64,000 nt of DNA from Pseudomonas sp. MTM4. GTDB taxonomy: Bacteria > Pseudomonadota > Gammaproteobacteria > Pseudomonadales > Pseudomonadaceae. This document shows, in pieces, positions 9,355-18,103 of the stretch (the first letter of the stretch is position 1; every line of letters starts with the position of its first letter). The stretch spans positions 806,001 through 870,000 of the forward strand of contig NZ_CP048411.1 of assembly GCF_019355055.1 (NCBI RefSeq). The letters are read 5' to 3'. The notes under the pieces are model-generated. The model did no database searches, was not told the DNA's origin, and worked only from the letters and a program-made list of their open reading frames with translations. The position numbers and the translations under genes are program-made.

Positions 9355-9877
9355 GGGTTCACTCCGCAGCAAGAGAGCTGGCATCGACCCTGCCCGAAGC
9401 CGGAATGCATTACAAGCGTTACAAAGCCCGGCTCTACTCGATAACCCTTCGTAGTTTTGATGAGAAATCGGTAGCGAAACAGCCATGGTGTGCCTGCTCG
9501 AATAGTTCCTACCATTTATCGGAAACATAAACGAATCGTCACGGTGTGTTGTTCAAAAAAATGGCGCCGCAAACTCCAAGAGGCGCCGTACATGCGGTGT
9601 TGGCTTACGGAACTGCCTATCGACGGATGACAAACGTTACCATTTGCTTAAAAAAGACAATTTATTGGCGACGTTATTCTGTCTTTGGCTGTTTAAATCA
9701 TTAGAAAAACAAATTATAAAAGCGCCAGCGAAACGAAGAGCCGCCTGGGTCCCGTCTCGCCTCTGGTTCGGTCTTTGTGGAAATTCGCCTCCTTGGGCAG
9801 CCCCTCTTATTGATCAACCTCCCTGTCACTACGTCCCGTGTATCGCGTTTGGACGTTCATAGTCACGGTGAGCCGAA
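9355..9877. other. Divergent intergenic region, AT-rich centre
   Basis: 523 bases between the divergent aminotransferase and glycosidase genes. Bases ~9625-9740 are conspicuously AT-rich for this genome and probably carry the promoter of the glycosidase gene. A short hairpin (GGCGCC arms) lies at ~9563-9590. I see no convincing gene or known riboswitch. Confidence 0.5.
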
Positions 9878-11617
9878 ATGTCCGTCACAGTTTTTCCGAG
9901 CGCCCGTAAAGGCCTCATGTCTGCAATCGCCCTGGCCGCATTGCTGAGCTTTTTCCCTAACAGCAATGTCAGCGCGGCAGCCGCTGGCGGCACCAGCACG
10001 TCAGGGATCTCCTACTCGGCGCTGATCAACAAGTTCACCAACAGTTATTGGCAGAACGGTTCCTGGCGCGCATCGGCTGGCGTTTCGGTCGCTGCCACAG
10101 AGCAGAACCTCGCCGCTTTTCGTGTCGGCACCTCGGTACGAACAGCTGATGGCCAGATACGCACCGTCACCTCGGTCAAACCCGCCAGCGGTGCGTTGAC
10201 GGTCTTCCTGACGGGGCCAGTGCTGGACGGCAGCGTGATCGGTTATCCCAACCGGCTCAGCGTCAGCAACGTGGCAAGCCCGAAGCCGGACGTCACCGTA
10301 CCGGATAGCGCGCCGGTCGCAGCGCCGACCCACGCTGCGCTGATCAACAAATTCACCAACAGCTATTGGCTGAACGGCTCCTGGCGAGCATCGGCCGGTG
10401 TTTCGGTCGCTGCTACCGCGCAGAACAGCGCGGCCTTTGTCGTCGGCGCATCGGTACGCACGGCGGACGGCCAGGTACGTACCGTCACCTCGATCAAGCC
10501 TGCAAGCGGCGCGCTGACCGTATTCATGGACGGTCCCGTGCTCGACGGCAACATCATTGGCTACCCGAACAAGCTCAGCCTGGTCGCACCTCCGGCGTCC
10601 CGGCCAGCCCTGTCTCCAGATCCGATTACAGAGACAACGCCCTCAACGACCGAGCCCGTGCAACTGGTGGGCGTTGCCCTTTCCGGTGCCGCTTTCGGAC
10701 CTTCGGTTCTGCCCGGCAAGCACGGCACCAACTACATCTATCCGGCCGAGTCGTATTACAAGAAATACGCTGAGCAAGGGTTGAAGCTGGTTCGTTTGCC
10801 GTTCCTCTGGGAGCGTATACAGCCGCAACTGGATACCGAGCTGGACGCCGCGCAACTGGCTCTGCTCACCCAATCGCTCGATTTCGCGCAGAAGCACGGC
10901 GTCAAGGTCGTGCTCGACATGCACAACTATTACCGCTACTACAAGCAGCCGATCGGCTCCGAAACCGTGCCGATCAAATCGTTCGCTAATACTTGGAAGC
11001 GAATCGCACTGAAAGTCGGCAACCATCCCGCGTTGAGCGGTTATGGCCTGATGAACGAGCCGAACACCAAAGGGCTCTGGCCTGAAGCAGCGCTGGCCGC
11101 AGCCAAGGAAATCCGCACGGTGGACAAGACCAACTGGATCTATGTCGCCGGCGACCGATTCTCCAGCGCATGGCACTGGCCGCAATCCAACACTCAGCTC
11201 ATCGCCGATCCCTGGATGCGCGATCCGCAGAACAACCTGATCTTCGAAGCACACATGTACCTCGATCGCGATACCTCGGGGATGTACGTCGACAAGACCG
11301 AAACCTTCGCACCGGATCTGGGCATCAATCGCGCCAAGCCATTCGTGGATTGGCTGCGAACCAACAACCTGCGCGGCTTCATCGGCGAGATGGGCGTCCC
11401 GAACTATGCGCCCGATGCCATCGTCGCGATGGATAACCTGCTGGGCTACCTGCGTGACAATTGCGTACCTATCACTTACTGGGCCGCCGGCCCATGGTGG
11501 GGAAAGTACATCCTCGCGCTGGACGTATCGGGAGGCGCCGAGCAACCGCAGCTGCCGATCCTGAGAAAGCACGCCGCAACACCGAATAACTGCGCGGCCA
11601 TTGGCGAACCAATGTAA
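9878..11617 (+). CDS. Secreted GH5-type glycoside hydrolase with duplicated N-terminal domain
   Basis: A 579-residue exported enzyme. Residues 1-35 form a Sec signal peptide ending near NSNVSAAAA. Two ~81-residue copies of one domain follow (residues ~48-128 and ~154-234, see repeat entry), then a Thr/Pro-rich linker, then a TIM-barrel cellulase-family (GH5) domain from ~265. The acid/base glutamate is in GLMNEPN (E394) and the nucleophile in GFIGEMG (E504), with VVLDMHNYYRYYKQ and EAHMYLDRD as further barrel motifs. The substrate is likely a beta-glucan or related polysaccharide, not resolvable here. The first ATG has a GGTGAG-like RBS. A terminator follows. Confidence 0.85.
   Translation: MSVTVFPSARKGLMSAIALAALLSFFPNSNVSAAAAGGTSTSGISYSALINKFTNSYWQNGSWRASAGVSVAATEQNLAAFRVGTSVRTADGQIRTVTSVKPASGALTVFLTGPVLDGSVIGYPNRLSVSNVASPKPDVTVPDSAPVAAPTHAALINKFTNSYWLNGSWRASAGVSVAATAQNSAAFVVGASVRTADGQVRTVTSIKPASGALTVFMDGPVLDGNIIGYPNKLSLVAPPASRPALSPDPITETTPSTTEPVQLVGVALSGAAFGPSVLPGKHGTNYIYPAESYYKKYAEQGLKLVRLPFLWERIQPQLDTELDAAQLALLTQSLDFAQKHGVKVVLDMHNYYRYYKQPIGSETVPIKSFANTWKRIALKVGNHPALSGYGLMNEPNTKGLWPEAALAAAKEIRTVDKTNWIYVAGDRFSSAWHWPQSNTQLIADPWMRDPQNNLIFEAHMYLDRDTSGMYVDKTETFAPDLGINRAKPFVDWLRTNNLRGFIGEMGVPNYAPDAIVAMDNLLGYLRDNCVPITYWAAGPWWGKYILALDVSGGAEQPQLPILRKHAATPNNCAAIGEPM
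10019..10578 (+). repeat. Two tandem copies of an ~81-codon domain inside the GH5 gene
   Basis: Copy 1 spans 10019-10260 and copy 2 spans 10337-10578, an offset of 318 bases. Both encode ALINKFTNSYW-x-NGSWRASAG, VRTADGQ-x-RTVTS, KPASGALTVF and a GPVLDG-xx-IGYPN ending. They are nearly identical in protein but differ at many synonymous sites, so the duplication is not recent. Their aromatic residues suggest carbohydrate or surface binding, which is inference. Confidence 0.85.
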
Positions 11618-11640
11618 TTTCCGCTTCGCTACGTCCGCCG

Positions 11641-11672
11641 AGGCCTGGCACACCCCCTCAGGCCTTTTGTTT
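11641..11672 (+). terminator. Rho-independent terminator of the GH5 gene
   Basis: A 7-bp stem (AGGCCTG / CAGGCCT) with an 11-base loop is followed by TTTTGTTT, 23 bases after the stop codon. Confidence 0.75.
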
Positions 11673-11745
11673 GAGCACGCCTGCACTTCGCTGGCGAAGA
11701 TGCCCCAGGCCGATATGCCTGAGAACCGTCCTGTCCTAGTAAAAA

Positions 11746-11765
11746 TATAAATGCGAACGATTTGT
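11746..11765 (+). promoter_or_regulatory. Candidate promoter and Fur-like site for the siderophore transport operon
   Basis: TATAAA at 11746-11751 could be a -10 element, and it runs straight into AATGCGAACGATTTGT (11750-11765). The latter matches the Fur consensus AATGATAATCATTATC at 9 of 16 positions, concentrated in AATG, AA and ATT. No good -35 is seen 17 bases upstream. Iron control of the operon is expected from its function; the site itself is weak. Confidence 0.4.
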
Positions 11766-11830
11766 GTTTGATATGGCGTTTGCGATGCCTTAGGATGCTG
11801 CCCGCCTGCCAACAGAGCGTGCCGCACCTT

Positions 11831-13048
11831 ATGAATGTTGCCGACAAGTCGAGGATCGCCGTCCACCTTGCGATGCTGATCAACATGCTGTCGCTGGGCA
11901 GCCTGATGATGGTCATGCCGCTTGGTCCGGATCTGGTGCGTCACCTTGGAATGGAGGCTAGCCACGTCGGCTATATCAGTGGCGGCGCCACCCTCGCCGC
12001 CGCCCTGAGTGCACTTATCGCAGCCCCATGGCTGGATCGCTTCGACCGAAAACGCGCACTGATCATCTTGCTGGTGCTGCGTTTTGCCTTGCTGTTCAGC
12101 TGCGCGCTGGCGGCCGACCCGACCCAATTGATCGCGCTGTTCGTACTTTCCGGGCTGGTCGCCGGGCCCATGGGCGCGATCCTGATGGCCACGATGCTGG
12201 ATCTGATTCCGCCAGCCGAACGCGGCCGAAAACTTGCCTACATCGGAATGGGGTTTTCCCTGGCAGCGATTCTGGTCATTCCTCTGGCGCTGGAATGCTC
12301 GATGCGCTGGAATTGGACGACGCCCTTCGTGCTGCTCGGCTGCACCGGTTTGTTTCTGGCGCTGCTTTGCCAGCTGTTCTTTCCCGCACCGGCTTCATCG
12401 CATCGTCCTTCGGGTTCGATCAGGCCGTTGCTTGCCTCGCGCCTGTGTTTGGCGGCGCTGGCTATCACCACGTTGCAGATGTTCGGGCATTTCCTCCTGG
12501 TGCCGCACTTCGCCACCTACTTCCAGTTCAACGTGGATTTCCCCCGCGAAAACCTGGGCCTGCTCTATCTATTTGGTGGCTTGGCGAGCATCGCGGCGAT
12601 GCGCATTGGCGGCGCCTGGATTGATCGCGGCAGTACCGTGACGGTCGCGCTGGTCAGCAGCGGCAGCCTAGCACTGGTGACCCTGCTGGGTTTCGCTGCG
12701 CCGCTGGGCATTTCGCTCTACGTCGTTTTCACCCTGTTCATGGCGCTGAGCGCCGTGCGCAGCAACAGCACCATGACCATCGCCGCAGGAATTCCGCCGG
12801 CGCACCAGCGTGCCGCGTTCATGGCGTTTCAGGGGACAGTTTCGAATATCGCAGCCGGCTTCGGCAGCCTGCTTTCAGCGCGCTATCTAACCGAAGGGTC
12901 ACAGCATCAACTACTCGGCTTCGAAGAGCTGGCAGCGCTCTACGCAGTGCTGGGCATCGTGGCCGGTCTGGGCGTGCTGTACCTGATCCATGGCATCAAA
13001 CAGCGCGACGCAAACCCGACAGCAGCAGCAGAACAACAGGCGGGATGA
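11831..13048 (+). CDS. MFS transporter, probable siderophore exporter
   Basis: A 405-residue major facilitator protein with about 12 membrane helices. The MFS loop 2-3 signature is visible as APWLDRFDRKRALI after helix 2. It is the first gene of the plus-strand operon whose other members import a ferric catecholate, so a role like E. coli EntS, exporting the finished siderophore across the inner membrane, is likely by context. The ATG at 11831 begins MNVADKSRIAVHL; a longer frame starting at 11762 would place coding sequence over the Fur-like site. The receptor gene follows after 60 bases. Confidence 0.8.
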   Translation: MNVADKSRIAVHLAMLINMLSLGSLMMVMPLGPDLVRHLGMEASHVGYISGGATLAAALSALIAAPWLDRFDRKRALIILLVLRFALLFSCALAADPTQLIALFVLSGLVAGPMGAILMATMLDLIPPAERGRKLAYIGMGFSLAAILVIPLALECSMRWNWTTPFVLLGCTGLFLALLCQLFFPAPASSHRPSGSIRPLLASRLCLAALAITTLQMFGHFLLVPHFATYFQFNVDFPRENLGLLYLFGGLASIAAMRIGGAWIDRGSTVTVALVSSGSLALVTLLGFAAPLGISLYVVFTLFMALSAVRSNSTMTIAAGIPPAHQRAAFMAFQGTVSNIAAGFGSLLSARYLTEGSQHQLLGFEELAALYAVLGIVAGLGVLYLIHGIKQRDANPTAAAEQQAG

Positions 13049-13108
13049 ACCCGCCGAGGGATACGTGATGAGTCCATTTCGAAACACCGAGCAGCAACGG
13101 AGCATGCA

Positions 13109-15112
13109 ATGACTATCGTAAGCAACCGGGGCATCAGCCGCCCTCGTCACCTATCCCTGACCGTCTTGGCCAGCCTTCTGCCTTTCGCCGCACTGGCGAA
13201 CGAGCCCGTGGCACTGGAGCAGCAAGTCATCACCGCCACACAAACTGCGCACAGTGAACTCAGCGCCCCGGCCAGCGTGTCGGTCGTGACCCGCGAGGAG
13301 CTGGAAAAGAGGCCGGTCTACAACCTGGCCGATGCGGTGAAATACCTGCCGGGCGTGCATCTCAATCCGTCGTCCACTTACGGTCGCCAGGAAATCAAGA
13401 TTCGTGGGCTGGATTCAGACTACACCCTGCTGCTGGTCAATGGCCGTCGTATCAATTCACGCGACGCGCTGACCTCCAACTACGCCAACGACTTCGACCT
13501 TTCCGCTATTCCTGTAGCCGCGGTCGAGCGCATCGAGGTAATCCGCGGCCCGATGACCTCTCTCTACGGCGCCGATGCCATGGGCGGCGTGATCAACGTC
13601 ATCCTGCGGCAACCGACCAACCAGACCGAGGCCGGCGTCGCCTACAGCTATGAACACCCGACCGAGGGGAACTCGGGCGACAGCCACAAGGCCAGCGGAT
13701 ATGTGAGCGGCGCCCTCGTGGAGGACAAGCTGCTCGGCAATCTGATCCTGGATACGACGGACCAAGCCGCCTGGCAATCGGACCAACTACGGCTCGAAGG
13801 CAGCGACGCCGCCGAAAAACGCCAGAACGTCAGCGCGATGGGCACGCTGAGCTGGATTCTGGACGAGCGTCAGACCGTGGATCTCGATATGAGCTATCGG
13901 GAAGACGACCGCAAGGCTCGCTGGAACAACGCTGGCGCTCCGCAGCCCCTGACAACCAATGTGCAGGAAATGGATCGCTGGACGCTGGGTCTGACGCATA
14001 ACGGTCAATGGGACGGATTCAATACGCGCCTGCGCTATTACTACGAAGACGTCGAGCTCATGGACGATTCTGAGTTGATGACCAATATGCGTGGCGTCGA
14101 AGGCGACGTTAACCAGACCAACCACACCGTCGATGGCCAGGTCAGTGCGTTTCTTGGTAATCAGCTGCTGACGCTAGGCAGCGAATTCCGCCGCACCGAG
14201 CTTACCCACAATCAGAACCTCGGAGCTGACACTGAGGTAGACCAAAAAGCTATCTATTTACAAGACGAGTTCTCGCTCGGTGATTTGGACATCACACTCG
14301 GCGGACGCTGGGATCACCACGAAACCTTCGGCAGCGAGTTCAGCCCGCGTGCCTATGGCGTCTACAACCTGAGCGACAGCTGGGTCATCAAGGGCGGCGC
14401 CGGCAAGGCATTCAAGGCGCCGAGCATCTCCCAGTCCGACCCAAGCTACGGCGTGTTGGCCTGCCGTGGTCTGTGCACGGTGTATGGCAATCCGAATCTC
14501 AAGCCTGAAACGTCCACCAGCTATGAGTTCGGCACCCAGTATCAGGACGAACGGCTCGAAGCCGGTGTGATGTTCTTTCACAACGACATCGAAGACCTGA
14601 TCATCACCGAGACCACCCGCCTGGTATTCGACCCAACCTTGGGCCGCCCCGTCCCGCTGCGTTCCGAACTGAGCTATTACAACCTGTCCCAGGCGCGCAT
14701 AAAGGGATACGAGTTGCAGGGCCGCTACGCCCTCAGCGATGCGTTGTCGATGCGCGCCAACTACACCTACTCCGACAGCGAGGACCGCGACACCGGCGAT
14801 GAGCTGGATTACACGCCAAAGCACGTCGGCAATATAGGGCTCGACTGGCGCGCGCTGCCCCAACTCGACCTGAATCTGGATTATCAGTACACCGGTAGCC
14901 AGATGGTGTACGTTCCGGCTCTTGCCGACAGCCAGCGTTCCGATGCCTTCCACACCTTGGGAGTGGGAGCTCGGTTCCATGCAACCAACGAGCTGACGTT
15001 CAACGCTGGGATGAACAACCTCACTAACGAAAAGCGCGACGAAGTCGCCCAATCCGTGGATCACATCCTCATGGGACGCACGGCTTTCGTCGGCTTCAGC
15101 TACGACATCTGA
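13109..15112 (+). CDS. TonB-dependent outer-membrane receptor for a ferric catecholate siderophore
   Basis: A 667-residue gated porin. Residues 1-30 are a signal peptide ending AALANEP; a TonB box-like QQVITATQ follows. The plug domain shows SVVTREELEKRPVYNLADAV, IKIRGLDSDYTLLLVNGRR, VERIEVIRGPMTSLYGADAM and GGVINVILR, closest in style to FepA/IroN/CirA-type catecholate receptors. Barrel landmarks include LKPETSTSYEFGTQY near residue 465 and a C-terminal NNLTNEKRDE repeat. The last residues are GFSYDI; an aromatic terminal residue is more usual for barrel assembly. It sits between the exporter and the ABC importer genes, so the predicted ligand is the siderophore made by the convergent amo operon. 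Confidence 0.92.
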   Translation: MTIVSNRGISRPRHLSLTVLASLLPFAALANEPVALEQQVITATQTAHSELSAPASVSVVTREELEKRPVYNLADAVKYLPGVHLNPSSTYGRQEIKIRGLDSDYTLLLVNGRRINSRDALTSNYANDFDLSAIPVAAVERIEVIRGPMTSLYGADAMGGVINVILRQPTNQTEAGVAYSYEHPTEGNSGDSHKASGYVSGALVEDKLLGNLILDTTDQAAWQSDQLRLEGSDAAEKRQNVSAMGTLSWILDERQTVDLDMSYREDDRKARWNNAGAPQPLTTNVQEMDRWTLGLTHNGQWDGFNTRLRYYYEDVELMDDSELMTNMRGVEGDVNQTNHTVDGQVSAFLGNQLLTLGSEFRRTELTHNQNLGADTEVDQKAIYLQDEFSLGDLDITLGGRWDHHETFGSEFSPRAYGVYNLSDSWVIKGGAGKAFKAPSISQSDPSYGVLACRGLCTVYGNPNLKPETSTSYEFGTQYQDERLEAGVMFFHNDIEDLIITETTRLVFDPTLGRPVPLRSELSYYNLSQARIKGYELQGRYALSDALSMRANYTYSDSEDRDTGDELDYTPKHVGNIGLDWRALPQLDLNLDYQYTGSQMVYVPALADSQRSDAFHTLGVGARFHATNELTFNAGMNNLTNEKRDEVAQSVDHILMGRTAFVGFSYDI

Positions 15113-15168
15113 CCCACCTGCCCCGGCGGCTCCCGTCGCCGGACTACCTGGAGAACTACAGCGCGACA

Positions 15169-16206
15169 ATGACCAGAACCGAGGCGGTACTCCCCAACTA
15201 CCAGCAAGCGGTGCTCCTCGGGGGCGGCGGGCTGCTGCTGGGCTTGTTGATCCTGTCGATGAGCACCGGTGCCGGCGTTTACGGCGCAGTCGAAGTGCTG
15301 CATTACCTGCTGGGCGATCCACTTGCCGTGGCGGACGACAAGCTCGCGCTGGTGGTCGAAACCCTGCGCCTGCCGCGCACTCTGGCGGCTCTGGTGGTCG
15401 GCGGCAGTCTTGCAATTGCCGCCTCGCTGCTGCAAAGCGCGACGCGCAATCCGCTGGCCGAGCCCGGTCTGCTCGGCGTAAATGCCGGCGCGGTCTTGGG
15501 TCTGGTGATCGGCCTGATCTTCTTCGGCGTCGAATCCACTCGCGGCTATCTGCTGTGGTCCGGCGCCGGCGCGCTGTTGGGGAATCTCGTGGTGCTGGGC
15601 GTTGGCCTGATGCTGGGCCAGGCCAGCCCGCTGAAACTGATCCTCGCCGGCGTTGCGCTGGGCGCGATCTTCGGCGGGCTTTCCAACTTCATGCTGCTCC
15701 AGACCCGGGTGGCGCTGGAGCAGTTTCGTTTCTGGAACCTGGGATCATTGTCGGCATCCAGCCTGGACGCCGTGAGTACCGTGGCCCCGGTCGCCGTGAT
15801 CGGCCTGTTCCTGGCCGCCCTGCTCTGCCGACAATTGACGCTGATGCAGATGGGCGACAGCCAGGCGCGGGCGCTAGGCATCCACACCACCTGGGTGCGC
15901 CTGGGCGTGCTGGTTGCCTCGACGTTGCTCACTGCCTGCGCAATTTCCCTCGCCGGCCCGGTCGGCTTCGTCGGCTTCCTCGCGGCGTACTGCGCAAGGC
16001 TGATCGAACCGGTCGCGCTGCTGCGCCAATTGGTGTTCTCGACGCTGTTCGGCATGTTGTTTCTGCTGGCGGCCGACGTGCTCGCGCGCTGGCTGCTGCA
16101 ACCTTTCGAGCTGCCAGTCGGCACCTTGCTGGCCGCACTGGGCGCGCCGGCGCTGATCGCCATCGTGCTGCGCGGCGGCTTCCGTTCCCTGCTGGCGGTG
16201 AGGTAA
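15169..16206 (+). CDS. FecCD-family iron-siderophore ABC permease (FepD-like)
   Basis: A 345-residue inner-membrane permease with about nine or ten helices. The family hallmark ATRNPLAEPGLLGVNAGAVLG follows helix 2, and the coupling region GLSNFMLLQTRVALEQFRFWNLGSL and LGIHTTWVRLG are as in FepD/BtuC-type proteins. It pairs with the next permease to form the channel for the ferric siderophore. The receptor gene ends 56 bases upstream and the second permease starts 2 bases after this stop, so the genes are co-translated. Confidence 0.93.
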   Translation: MTRTEAVLPNYQQAVLLGGGGLLLGLLILSMSTGAGVYGAVEVLHYLLGDPLAVADDKLALVVETLRLPRTLAALVVGGSLAIAASLLQSATRNPLAEPGLLGVNAGAVLGLVIGLIFFGVESTRGYLLWSGAGALLGNLVVLGVGLMLGQASPLKLILAGVALGAIFGGLSNFMLLQTRVALEQFRFWNLGSLSASSLDAVSTVAPVAVIGLFLAALLCRQLTLMQMGDSQARALGIHTTWVRLGVLVASTLLTACAISLAGPVGFVGFLAAYCARLIEPVALLRQLVFSTLFGMLFLLAADVLARWLLQPFELPVGTLLAALGAPALIAIVLRGGFRSLLAVR

Positions 16207-16208
16207 GC

Positions 16209-17252
16209 ATGACGTCAATCACTCCCAGCGGGGTCTGGACGCTGCGCCTGGGCGGCATGAGTCTATTGTTGCATCGTCGCAACTGGCTGATGTGCGGCCT
16301 TCTCATCTTGGTGCTGGCAACACTGGCGGTTCTTGCGAGCAGCCTCGGTTCGGGCCAGATGGGCACGCGCGATGTGCTCGCGACCCTGTTTGGCCATGGC
16401 AGCAAGCTGAACGAAATCATGGTGTTCAAGATCCGTATGCCACGGGTTGCCGCAGCCATCGTCGCGGGCTTCGCCATGGGCATGGCCGGGTGCCTGATCC
16501 AGACGCTGGTGCGTAATCGCCTGGCCACGCCGGACATGATCGGCGTGAACGAAGGCGCCTCGTTGGCGGTGGTGGGGTTCTCCCTGTATCTCACGCTCGG
16601 CAGTTGGCCCTGGTGGGCTTCGCCGCTGGGCGCAATGCTGGCCGCGGCGGCGCTGTTTACCCTATGCCGTCGCCCCGGCGAGCAAGGTTATCTGTTCATC
16701 GTCATCGGCATTGCGCTGTCCGAACTGTTCAGCGCGCTGGGCGACTTCGCCATGTCCACCCAACCGCTGGTGCACTTGGGCAGCATTTATCTGTGGACCA
16801 TGGGCCACTTCGCTGGCATCAGCTACCAAACGGTCAGCCCCATCGCACTGATACTGCTGCTGTTGTGCCCATTGATGGCGCTGCTCAACCGACCGCTGGC
16901 GCTGCTGCGATTCGGCGATGCCACGGCACAAAACCTCGGCATACACGTGCCGCTGGTGCAACTCGGCGTACTCGGTCTGGCGATTCTCGTGGCGTCACTG
17001 GGCACGGCGATCGGCGGGCCCGTGGTGTTTATCGCCATGGCCGCACCGATCCTCGCGTCGTGGCTGGCGCGCGACAACCTCGCCCCGCTCTGGCTGTCTG
17101 CTATTTGCGGTGCGGTGCTATTGCTGGGCAGCGACACCCTGGTTCGCGTATTGGCGCAGCCGGAAGAAATCCCCACCGGGATCATGACGCGCCTGCTTGG
17201 CGGCATCCTGCTGCTTGGCCTGCTATTGAAGGACAGACGAGGGGCCGATTGA
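16209..17252 (+). CDS. FecCD-family iron-siderophore ABC permease (FepG-like)
   Basis: A 347-residue second permease half. The conserved loop reads VRNRLATPDMIGVNEGASLA, with LVHLGSIYLWTMGHFAGISYQ and TAQNLGIHVPLVQLG as further family segments. The start at 16209 (MTSITPSGVWTL) lies two bases after the first permease's stop. The frame is open well upstream, but that part merely shadows the first permease. Its TGA overlaps the ATG of the ATPase gene. It functions as the partner of the FepD-like permease in ferric siderophore import. Confidence 0.93.
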   Translation: MTSITPSGVWTLRLGGMSLLLHRRNWLMCGLLILVLATLAVLASSLGSGQMGTRDVLATLFGHGSKLNEIMVFKIRMPRVAAAIVAGFAMGMAGCLIQTLVRNRLATPDMIGVNEGASLAVVGFSLYLTLGSWPWWASPLGAMLAAAALFTLCRRPGEQGYLFIVIGIALSELFSALGDFAMSTQPLVHLGSIYLWTMGHFAGISYQTVSPIALILLLLCPLMALLNRPLALLRFGDATAQNLGIHVPLVQLGVLGLAILVASLGTAIGGPVVFIAMAAPILASWLARDNLAPLWLSAICGAVLLLGSDTLVRVLAQPEEIPTGIMTRLLGGILLLGLLLKDRRGAD

Positions 17253-18103
17253 TGACGGTACTGAGCGTACGCAACCTGCATTTCGCCTATCAGGACAAGG
17301 TGATTCTGGACGACCTGTCCTTTTCCCTTCCCAAAGGTCGGCTGATCGGCATCGTCGGGCCCAACGGCAGCGGCAAATCCACCTTGCTCAAATTGCTGGC
17401 TCGCCAGCTGCCGTTGCAGCGTGGAGAGATCGAGATTCACGGCCAGCCTCTGCTCCGCCATGCGATGAAGAGCCTGGCCCGCCAACTGGCTTTTCTGCCG
17501 CAGCGACCGGTGATGGCCGAGGGGATTCGCGTCGAACAGTTGGTGCAGTACGGTCGCCATCCGCACCAGGGCTGGTTCAACCAGTGGAGCGAGGAAGACG
17601 CCCGCCAGGTCGCCCGTGCGCGAGCGGCGATGCAACTCGACGCCATCTGGCATCGCCAGGCCTCGTCACTCTCCGGCGGACAGGCGCAACGCGCGTGGCT
17701 GGGCATGATCCTGGCGCAGAACACCGACCTGATTCTGCTCGACGAACCCACCAGCGCGCTGGACATCGGTCACCAGGCTGAAGTCATGGAAGCCGTGCAC
17801 CGGATCGCTGCCGAGGGCCGCACCGTGCTGATCGTCATCCATGACCTGGGCATCGCCGCCCGCTATTGCGACGAGTTGATTGCGCTCGCCGACGGCCATA
17901 TCCAGGCCATGGGCCCGGCTCGCCAGGTGATGACTAAAGCATTGGTGGACCGCCTCTACCAGACAGAAGTGGACATCCTCCCCGCGCCTGGCGACGGCGC
18001 ACCGGTGATCGTGCCGCGCCGCCGTTCGCTTTCCGCTTCCACTCCATTGGCTACTCGCATCCCTGCGGTGCATGAACTCGCTCAACAGGACACGACCCCA
18101 TGA
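17252..18103 (+). CDS. ABC ATPase for iron-siderophore import (FepC-like)
   Basis: A 283-residue ATP-binding subunit. Walker A GPNGSGKSTLLKLL, Q-loop LAFLPQRP, signature SSLSGGQAQRAWLGM, Walker B LILLDEPTSALDIGHQ and switch histidine VIHDLG are all intact. The ATG at 17252 shares its A with the preceding TGA, and the last four bases overlap the substrate-binding protein gene, so translation is coupled throughout. It drives transport by the two permeases above. The C-terminal ~35 residues beyond the usual end are proline- and arginine-rich. Confidence 0.94.
   Translation: MTVLSVRNLHFAYQDKVILDDLSFSLPKGRLIGIVGPNGSGKSTLLKLLARQLPLQRGEIEIHGQPLLRHAMKSLARQLAFLPQRPVMAEGIRVEQLVQYGRHPHQGWFNQWSEEDARQVARARAAMQLDAIWHRQASSLSGGQAQRAWLGMILAQNTDLILLDEPTSALDIGHQAEVMEAVHRIAAEGRTVLIVIHDLGIAARYCDELIALADGHIQAMGPARQVMTKALVDRLYQTEVDILPAPGDGAPVIVPRRRSLSASTPLATRIPAVHELAQQDTTP

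Noticed and set aside
9355..9540. Possible riboswitch upstream of the aminotransferase gene
   Set aside because: The leader is long enough, but I could not match glycine, SAM, THF or other known core motifs.
14258..15415. 385-codon minus-strand frame opposite the TonB receptor gene
   Set aside because: Antisense shadow; it spans a gene boundary and has no RBS or recognisable motif.
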